A DNA stretch of 5,528 bases from JAICTV01 sp035634055 (GTDB lineage: Bacteria > Planctomycetota > Phycisphaerae > Tepidisphaerales > Tepidisphaeraceae). The position numbers and the translations under genes are program-made. Shown piece after piece: positions 1-4,325 of the stretch; positions within the stretch are counted from its first letter, which is position 1, and each line of letters starts with the position of its first letter. Location of the stretch: positions 1 through 5,528 of the forward strand of contig DASQDR010000070.1 in assembly GCA_035634055.1 (NCBI GenBank), given 5' to 3'. The notes below the pieces were generated by a model. The model did not search any database and was not told where the DNA came from. It saw nothing but the letters and a program-made list of their open reading frames with translations.

Positions 1-431
1 ACTGGCTCGGCGGCGGGCGCCTCGACGAGCACCGGCGGCTGCTCCACCGGCGCTTCGGGCGCCTGCGGCGCCGCGACGGGCGCGGGCTGCGCGGGAGCGG
101 GCGCCTCGGCGGTCACCGCCGTCTCGGTCGAGACGGTTTCCTCGCCGTCGGCGGGGGCTTCCGCCTTCTTCTTCGTGCGCGCACGGCTGGTCTTGGTCTT
201 GGTCGCTTCGACCGGAGGCGCGGTCTCCACCGCGGTCCCGCCGCCGCTCTCCCCCCCGACATGCGCGAACCACTCCCGCACCGATTCGGCCAGCCCGAGC
301 GAGATCACGCTCATGTGGTTGGGCGCAGCGTCGCTCAGCCCCTCCTCCTTCAGCTTGTGAAGGATGGCCTTGCTCTCAACGCCCAGTTCCTTGGCCAGTG
401 CGTTGACTCGGATGCCTTTCTTTTCAGCCAA
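1..431 (-). CDS. infB: Translation initiation factor IF-2, N-terminal part (truncated by the window edge)
   Basis: IF-2 is the GTPase that places initiator tRNA on the 30S subunit and promotes subunit joining in the cytoplasm. Only the first 143 codons are visible. The reading starts AEKKGIRVNALAKELGVES, followed by AILHKLKEEG, which is the IF2_N helical domain (about residues 1-50). After about residue 60 it becomes an Ala/Pro/Glu/Lys-rich disordered linker, usual before the G domain, which lies outside the window. I chose the TTG at 429-431 because GGAG at 439-442 sits 7 nt upstream and the protein then begins where IF-2 proteins normally begin. No ATG is available, since an in-frame TAG at 459-461 closes the frame with only CTG and ATT as other candidates. 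It lies 161 bp downstream of nusA on the same strand, the classic nusA-infB pairing, and is probably cotranscribed with it. Confidence 0.93.
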   Translation of the reverse strand, partial: MAEKKGIRVNALAKELGVESKAILHKLKEEGLSDAAPNHMSVISLGLAESVREWFAHVGGESGGGTAVETAPPVEATKTKTSRARTKKKAEAPADGEETVSTETAVTAEAPAPAQPAPVAAPQAPEAPVEQPPVLVEAPAAEP

Positions 432-433
432 AA

Positions 434-502
434 TCAGTCTCCAGTTAAACCGTTGCCTCTACCGGCGCTCGCGCTTCTGCTCTGTCGCTGCCACTTCGCC
501 AT
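434..502 (-). CDS. Possible 22-codon leader-type ORF in the nusA-infB gap
   Basis: An ATG at 500-502 opens a 22-codon frame (MAKWQRQSRSASAGRGNGL then TGD) ending in TGA at 434-436, only 2 nt before the infB TTG start. The infB Shine-Dalgarno GGAG (439-442) lies inside its last codons. This arrangement would allow translational coupling to infB. The peptide is basic and matches no family I recognise. Its own ribosome-binding site is weak (AGGCGA-like), and a frame this short can easily arise by chance. It is listed as a candidate only; a non-coding spacer is equally plausible. Confidence 0.2.
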   Translation of the reverse strand: MAKWQRQSRSASAGRGNGLTGD

Positions 503-592
503 CGTCGCCTGCCCGGGCCTGCGCGCCGCCCGAACCGGTAGTACGCCGCCGCACTCGCTTCAGGTCGAACGACCCTCAGGCCAAACGTCAAT

Positions 593-2284
593 TTACTCGT
601 CCCGCGTTCCGGTCGGGGGCTCGAGCCGCCCTTCGGCCAGGGCGGCGGTGTCCGTGTCCTCGTCGATGTACGCCTTGCGGTCCGGATCCTCGTCCGGCAC
701 CAGTTGTTCGTCGCCGCCGGGCGCTTGGATCGCCCTTTCCTCCGGCGACAGCTCGGAACCGTCGGCCATGGCGTCGTTGCTGTGGGTGGCGATCTCGGGT
801 GCGACGCCGGCGACGGCCTCCATCGCGCCCGGCATGGTGCTGCCGGACTGGTCGGGGTCGCCGACCTGGTCGTCCATGATCTCCTCGCCCGGCTCGAGCG
901 GGCGGTCGGGGGAAGGAAGCAGTGGGTTGGCGAACGCGACGGCGTCCACGCCCCGGCTGTTGGGCTCGTCGGTGGGGTTGATGGGCCCGCCGATCCCGCC
1001 CAGCGCCGCTGCCGCCCCGCCGGCGCCGCCCGCGCCGCCGCTGCCGCTGCCGCTGCCGCCGAACGCCGTCCCCATCGCCGCGAAACTGGCGGCCTTGGCG
1101 GCGGCGTCCGCCTTCTTCTTCGCTTCCTGCTCCACCGCGACGATCTTCGCCTCTTCCGAGCAGCGCTCCACGACGCGCTGGGCGGTCTCCTCGTCCAGGC
1201 CGATGTCTTCCATCAGCGGGCCGGCGCCGACCTCTTCGATGTCGCGCACGTCAATGAGCCCCAAGGCGATCACCTTGTCGACCATTTCCTGGGTGACGCC
1301 CTCGATGCTCTTGAGCGTGGCGTCGAGGCGCGTGGTGCCGTTCTGGAACTCCGGCGGGGTGAGGATGTCCACGTCCCACCCGGTCAGCCGGGCCGCCAGG
1401 CGGACGTTCTGCCCGCGCTTGCCGATCGCCAGCGAGAGCTGGTCGTCGTTGACGACCACCGTCGCGCGCCCGAGCTCGAAGCAGAGCGAGACCTCGGCGA
1501 CCTCCGCCGGCTTCAGGGCGTTGGCGATGAGGATCTGCGAGGACTCGTTCCAGCGCACGATGTCGATCTTCTCGCCGCCCAGCTCGTCGACGATGTTCTT
1601 GATGCGGCTGCCGCGCACCCCCACGCAGGCGCCGACGGCGTCCACCTTGCTGTCGATCGAGGAGACGGCGATCTTGGTGCGGTGGCCCGGCTCGCGGGCG
1701 AGCGCCTTCAGCTCGATCGTACGGTCGCCGACCTCCGGCACCTCGCGCTCGAACAGCCGCTTGACCATCTCCGGGTGCGAGCGGCTGAGGATGATCTTCA
1801 CGGCGCTGGGGGTGTCGCGCACCTCGAGGATCAGCGCCTGCACGCGCTCGCCCGGGTCGTGCTGCTCGCCGGGGATCTGCTCCGAGCGGGGCATGATGCC
1901 CTCTACCCGGCCGAGGTTGACGATCATCGTCGATCCCTCGAAGCGGGCGATGGTGCCGGTGACGATCGTGCCGACGCGGTCCTTGTATTCCTCGTAAATG
2001 CTGCCGCGCTCGTCCTGGCGGATCAGTTGGATCATGACCTGCTTGACGGTCTGCGCGCCGATCCGGCCGACGACCTTGAGGTCGAGCGCTTCGCCGTTGC
2101 GGTTTGCGGTGATCAGGCCGGTGCCGCGGTCCAGGTTCACCTGGAACTCGCTGGTGTCCTCGGTGTTGAACTGCTTGCGCAGCCCGGACGCGATCGCCTG
2201 CTCGATGTCGGTGTAGATCTGCTCCCGCTCGATGTTTTTGTCACGCGCGATGCCGTCGACGATTCGGATGAGTTCTGCGTTCAT
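593..2284 (-). CDS. nusA: Transcription termination/antitermination factor NusA
   Basis: NusA binds RNA polymerase and nascent RNA in the cytoplasm, and modulates pausing, intrinsic termination and antitermination. The 563-residue protein shows the family order: N-terminal RNA-polymerase-binding domain (about 1-100, MNAELIRIVDGIARDKNI), S1 domain (about 102-170, VGTIVTGTIARFEGSTMIVN), KH1 (about 200-275, with VGACVGVRGSRIKNIVDEL at 217-235) and KH2 (about 277-345, with LAIGKRGQNVRLAARLTGW at 285-303). A helix-hairpin-helix-like module follows (about 324-372). An Ala/Lys helix, a Gly/Ser/Ala-rich linker (about 404-434) and an acidic tail to the end make it longer than E. coli NusA (495 aa). 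The ATG start has GAGG about 8 nt upstream. It is followed by infB. No rimP lies upstream; the preceding gene is an unrelated transporter ATPase separated by a terminator, so nusA appears to open its operon. The product is certain; the role of the tail is unknown. Confidence 0.98.
   Translation of the reverse strand: MNAELIRIVDGIARDKNIEREQIYTDIEQAIASGLRKQFNTEDTSEFQVNLDRGTGLITANRNGEALDLKVVGRIGAQTVKQVMIQLIRQDERGSIYEEYKDRVGTIVTGTIARFEGSTMIVNLGRVEGIMPRSEQIPGEQHDPGERVQALILEVRDTPSAVKIILSRSHPEMVKRLFEREVPEVGDRTIELKALAREPGHRTKIAVSSIDSKVDAVGACVGVRGSRIKNIVDELGGEKIDIVRWNESSQILIANALKPAEVAEVSLCFELGRATVVVNDDQLSLAIGKRGQNVRLAARLTGWDVDILTPPEFQNGTTRLDATLKSIEGVTQEMVDKVIALGLIDVRDIEEVGAGPLMEDIGLDEETAQRVVERCSEEAKIVAVEQEAKKKADAAAKAASFAAMGTAFGGSGSGSGGAGGAGGAAAALGGIGGPINPTDEPNSRGVDAVAFANPLLPSPDRPLEPGEEIMDDQVGDPDQSGSTMPGAMEAVAGVAPEIATHSNDAMADGSELSPEERAIQAPGGDEQLVPDEDPDRKAYIDEDTDTAALAEGRLEPPTGTRDE
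1037..1060 (-). repeat. Hexamer tandem repeat inside nusA encoding the Gly/Ser linker
   Basis: On the plus strand GCCGCT occurs three times in a row, followed by one variant GCCGCC. Read on the coding strand this gives the alternating Ser-Gly run at about residues 409-416 of NusA. Because the unit is 6 bp, slippage would lengthen or shorten the linker without breaking the frame. It is low-complexity coding DNA rather than a separate element. Confidence 0.6.
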
Positions 2285-2345
2285 GCGAAATCCTCACACG
2301 CTATTCAGATGTTCCGGCTATTCACTTGTTGAAGCACGTTGCAAC

Positions 2346-2481
2346 TCATTGGTCACTGGTCATTGGTCACTCGCGGGGCGCCAAGAACCTTCGCGGGCGC
2401 GGCGCGATCGACGGCTTCGCCTGCAAGTCGCCTGCCACTTCCGCCGCGCCGCGCGAGTGACCAATGACAAGTGACCGATGA
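2346..2481. repeat. Palindromic intergenic element: 30-bp inverted repeat around a 76-bp centre
   Basis: The left arm (2346-2375) and the reverse complement of the right arm (2452-2481) agree at 28 of 30 positions. Each arm is a doubled 14-mer: in the left arm TCATTGGTCACTGG is followed by TCATTGGTCACTCG. The 76-bp centre contains a further perfect 9-bp pairing (GGCGCGGCG at 2396-2404 with CGCCGCGCC at 2442-2450), so the whole unit can fold into one long hairpin. The 8-bp palindrome GTTGCAAC (2338-2345) abuts the left arm. There is no transposase and no clear target-site duplication. It resembles a MITE or REP/BIME-type repeat; whether it is multicopy cannot be seen here. It lies between the terminator of the ABC ATPase gene and nusA, so it falls in the nusA leader or promoter region. 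Confidence 0.8.
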
Positions 2482-2489
2482 CACACACC

Positions 2490-2522
2490 AAACAAAAAGG
2501 CCGCCACGATGCCGGGGCGGCC
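2490..2522 (-). terminator. Intrinsic terminator of the ABC ATPase gene
   Basis: On the minus strand a perfect 7-bp stem GGCCGCC / GGCGGCC (2516-2522 with 2499-2505) encloses a 10-nt loop and is followed at once by TTTTTGTTT (2490-2498). This is a textbook rho-independent terminator. It lies 126 nt after the stop codon of the ATPase gene and points toward nusA, so it separates the transporter unit from the nusA-infB unit. Confidence 0.88.
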
Positions 2523-2648
2523 CACAGTTCCGAACAAGAACCTGTGCAAACGAGTTAACCCATCCGGAATTTCTCCCGGATAGGCGATCCCGTTCGGGTA
2601 TCCGAGGCAAAAGCCGCCCCGGACCCGGCCGCGAGGATGGCTCCATGC
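2523..2648 (-). other. Hairpin-rich 3' untranslated region of the ABC ATPase gene
   Basis: Between the ATPase stop codon and the terminator, the minus strand can form three hairpins in a row. The first (2586-2602) is GAT-CCC/GGG-ATC with a single-base bulge and a GAAC loop. The second (2562-2581) is ATCCGG/CCGGAT with an 8-nt loop. The third (2523-2546) is CACA plus GTTC paired with GAAC plus TGTG, with one bulged G and a 7-nt loop; it directly abuts the terminator stem. No convincing ORF lies here. The hairpins may protect the mRNA 3' end, or the region could be released as a 3'-UTR-derived small RNA. Neither role is shown by sequence alone. Confidence 0.5.
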
Positions 2649-3908
2649 TTATGCAGCAGCATGGGCCGGCTCTGTCGCGAGGCTCAGGTTCATCCCGGTC
2701 GCTCCGGGTTCGAAAAAGTGGACCCTGTTGAGGTCGACGTACACCGTCGCCTCCTGGCCCATCGTCAGGCCGGGGGCCGCTTCCACGCGGCCGACCACGT
2801 GATCATGCAGCAGCGTGCTCATGTACACGTCCATGTCGTTCCCCAGCGGTTCTACCACGTTCATCTTCACGCGCACCGGGCAGCAGTCTCCCTCGCCGCC
2901 GGTCGGCTTCAGGTGGAAGTGCTCGGGACGAATCCCCAGCACCACGTGAGTCCCGATCCGCCCGCCGAGCGCTTCGCGCAGGTGGCCCGGGACGGGAAGC
3001 CTAAACCCGTTGCCGGGCAAGGTCAATTCGCCAACCATCACCACGGGCTCGTCCGACGCCTTCCCGTTCCCCGCCGCCGCCGCGTTCAGCGACCCCGGCG
3101 TCGGGCCGGCGACGTGGGCGTTCTTCAGCGCGCCTTCCTCGAAGACCATCTGCCCGTCGATCGTCTTGAGCTGCCCGTCGAAGAAGTTCATCGGCGGCAT
3201 GCCGATGAAGCCGGCGACGAAGCGGTTCACCGGATGACTATAGGTCTTCAAAGGCGTATCGGCCTGCTGGATGATCCCGTCCTTCATGACCACGATGCGA
3301 TCCCCGAGGGTCATCGCCTCTTCCTGGTCGTGCGTGACGTAGATCGTCGTGGTCTTCAGGCGGTGATGCAGGCGCTTCAGCTCCGCGCGGGTGGTAACGC
3401 GCAGCTTGGCGTCGAGGTTGGAGAGCGGCTCGTCGAACAGGAACGCCGCCGGCTCACGGACGATCGCCCGCCCCACCGCCACCCGCTGCCGCTGCCCGCC
3501 GGACAGCGCCTTGGGCTTGCGCTCCAGCAGGTGCTCGATGTCCAGGATCTTCGCCGCCTCCATCACGCGCTGGTGGATCTGCGGCTTGGGCATCTTCCGC
3601 AGCTTCAGCCCGAACGCCATGTTCTTGTACACCGACATGTGCGGGTACAGGGCGTAGTTCTGGAACACCATCGCGATGTCGCGGTTCTTCGGCGGCACGT
3701 CGTTGACGATGCGCTCGCCAATGCGGATCACGCCGTCGGAGATCTCCTCCAGCCCCGCGACCATGCGCAACGTGGTCGACTTGCCGCACCCCGACGGCCC
3801 GACCAGGACGATGAATTCCTGGTCCTTGATCGACAGGTCAATGGCGTTCACCGCCCTGACGCCGCCGGCGTAAATTTTGGTGACCTTTTCCAGCTCAACT
3901 CGGGCCAT
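2649..3908 (-). CDS. ugpC: ABC transporter ATP-binding protein, MalK/UgpC type (carbohydrate uptake class)
   Basis: This 419-residue protein is the cytoplasmic ATPase that powers sugar or glycerol-phosphate import with two permeases and a binding protein. Motifs: Walker A GPSGCGKST (37-45), Q-loop Gln83 in VFQNYALYPH, ABC signature LSGGQRQR (135-142), Walker B FLFDE (156-160), D-loop SNLD (163-166) and H-loop His193 in VTHDQEEAM. The C-terminal third is the MalK-type OB/TOBE regulatory region, with GIRPEH (325-330) and VVEPLGNDMDVY (351-362). An Ala/Gly-rich insertion at about 267-290 (PTPGSLNAAAAGNGKAS) is not usual for the family. The length fits long MalK/UgpC members. The ATG is preceded by AGGGA about 9 nt upstream. 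It has its own promoter and terminator, and no permease or binding-protein gene is adjacent, so the substrate cannot be told from context. It may be a shared ATPase serving several sugar transporters. The symbol reflects the usual database naming, not proof of glycerol-3-phosphate transport. Confidence 0.94.
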   Translation of the reverse strand: MARVELEKVTKIYAGGVRAVNAIDLSIKDQEFIVLVGPSGCGKSTTLRMVAGLEEISDGVIRIGERIVNDVPPKNRDIAMVFQNYALYPHMSVYKNMAFGLKLRKMPKPQIHQRVMEAAKILDIEHLLERKPKALSGGQRQRVAVGRAIVREPAAFLFDEPLSNLDAKLRVTTRAELKRLHHRLKTTTIYVTHDQEEAMTLGDRIVVMKDGIIQQADTPLKTYSHPVNRFVAGFIGMPPMNFFDGQLKTIDGQMVFEEGALKNAHVAGPTPGSLNAAAAGNGKASDEPVVMVGELTLPGNGFRLPVPGHLREALGGRIGTHVVLGIRPEHFHLKPTGGEGDCCPVRVKMNVVEPLGNDMDVYMSTLLHDHVVGRVEAAPGLTMGQEATVYVDLNRVHFFEPGATGMNLSLATEPAHAAA

Positions 3909-3928
3909 GCGCGAATGTCCCTACGGGG

Positions 3929-3945
3929 CCCGCACAACCTGCGGG
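3929..3945 (-). promoter_or_regulatory. Hairpin at the predicted 5' end of the ATPase mRNA
   Basis: CCCGCA and TGCGGG form a perfect 6-bp stem with a 5-nt loop. It begins essentially at the transcription start expected from the promoter just upstream, and ends about 20 nt before the ATG, upstream of the AGGGA ribosome-binding site (3918-3922). A hairpin at the extreme 5' end often stabilises an mRNA. A protein-binding operator is the other obvious reading. Confidence 0.45.
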
Positions 3946-3952
3946 TCCGGGC

Positions 3953-3980
3953 AGTATAACTTGCGGGGGAACGGGGTCAA
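3953..3980 (-). promoter_or_regulatory. Sigma70-type promoter for the ABC ATPase gene
   Basis: On the minus strand TTGACC (3975-3980) is followed after 16 bp by TATACT (3953-3958). Each hexamer matches the -35 or -10 consensus at five of six positions. The predicted start is near 3946, giving a leader of about 38 nt before the ATG at 3908. This is the best promoter-like sequence in the window and supports independent transcription of the ATPase gene. Confidence 0.7.
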
Positions 3981-4037
3981 ATTTCCAGCGATAACGTGAC
4001 CGGCCGAATCATGGGCCGAGGCAGCTACGGGCGGTTC

Positions 4038-4292
4038 TCAAGGGAGCTGGCGCGTCGCCGGCAAGGAAGCGGAACGAACGCCCGGCAGGGACTCGACCTG
4101 GCGCAGAACCTCGCTGGCGTCAGCGTCGTCCCGCAGGTAGGCGAACGCCATCTGCCGCACCGCTTCCGCCGGCGACGCCGGATCGAGCTGACCCACTTTC
4201 GCCACGCCGGCCAGTGCCGAAACCTGCTTTAACCGCTGCGACTGCTCCGTCGCAGTGGTGCCGGGCGCGAAGCTGAACTGAATGGATCGCAT
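4038..4292 (-). CDS. Small protein downstream of the S8 peptidase, propeptide/I9-like fold suspected
   Basis: An 84-residue hypothetical protein beginning MRSIQFSFAPGTTATEQ. It has no signal peptide, membrane segment or cysteine. The pattern reads as strand (RSIQFSFAP), helix (TEQSQRLKQVSALAG), strand (VRQMAFAYLR), helix (ASEVLRQVESL) and final strand, consistent with a ferredoxin-like fold such as the I9 propeptide/inhibitor of subtilases. Its second half (AFAYLR, helix, PGVRSA) parallels the neighbouring peptidase's propeptide (VSIVEL, helix, PNVVYA). I infer, without a database match, that it may chaperone or inhibit the peptidase in trans. It starts 33 nt after the peptidase stop, in the same frame, with GGAG at 4304-4307, 11 nt from the ATG and inside a hairpin. 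It may therefore be translated by reinitiation, or be a C-terminal extension cut off by one TGA. Codon composition matches its neighbours. Confidence 0.6.
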   Translation of the reverse strand: MRSIQFSFAPGTTATEQSQRLKQVSALAGVAKVGQLDPASPAEAVRQMAFAYLRDDADASEVLRQVESLPGVRSASLPATRQLP

Positions 4293-4297
4293 CGCGG

Positions 4298-4312
4298 GCG
4301 CTGCTCCAGCGC
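4298..4312 (-). promoter_or_regulatory. Hairpin presenting the ribosome-binding site of the small gene
   Basis: On the minus strand GCGCTG, loop GAG, CAGCGC forms a perfect 6-bp stem with a 3-nt loop. The only Shine-Dalgarno-like sequence for the 84-codon gene (GGAG, 4304-4307) is made of the last stem base and the loop. The hairpin starts 13 nt after the peptidase TGA. When folded it would partly hide the site, and ribosomes finishing the peptidase would melt it, which favours coupled translation. Confidence 0.45.
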
Positions 4313-4325
4313 GCCGATGATAGGC

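Noticed and set aside
261..1997. Long plus-strand ORF (578 codons) opposite nusA
   Set aside because: It is antisense to a certain nusA gene, has biased Ser/Pro/Arg composition and no recognisable domain. High GC removes stops from the antisense frames.
704..2332. Second long plus-strand ORF (542 codons) opposite nusA
   Set aside because: The same antisense artefact, rich in Asp/His/Arg/Val, with no ribosome-binding site and no domain.
2316..2344. Possible nusA promoter, TTGCAA with 17-bp spacer to ATAGCC on the minus strand
   Set aside because: The -35 is fair but the -10 matches poorly, and TTGCAA is part of a palindrome next to the repeat element, so it is too weak to annotate.
2586..2602. 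tRNA-like T-arm (CCCGTTCGGGTATC)
   Set aside because: No matching acceptor, anticodon or D arm can be placed around it; it is better read as one of the 3' UTR hairpins.
2353..2646. Minus-strand 97-codon ORF between the ATPase gene and nusA
   Set aside because: It runs through an intrinsic terminator and both arms of the inverted repeat, has no plausible ribosome-binding site, and encodes no recognisable protein.
2637..3959. Plus-strand ORF of 440 codons opposite the ABC ATPase gene
   Set aside because: It mirrors a gene with all ABC motifs; the product is a His/Arg/Val/Leu-rich mixture typical of reverse-strand reading.
4005..4025. Possible terminator after the small gene (TCGGCC / GGCC pairing)
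   Set aside because: Only about 4 bp can pair and no T-run follows, so it does not qualify as an intrinsic terminator.
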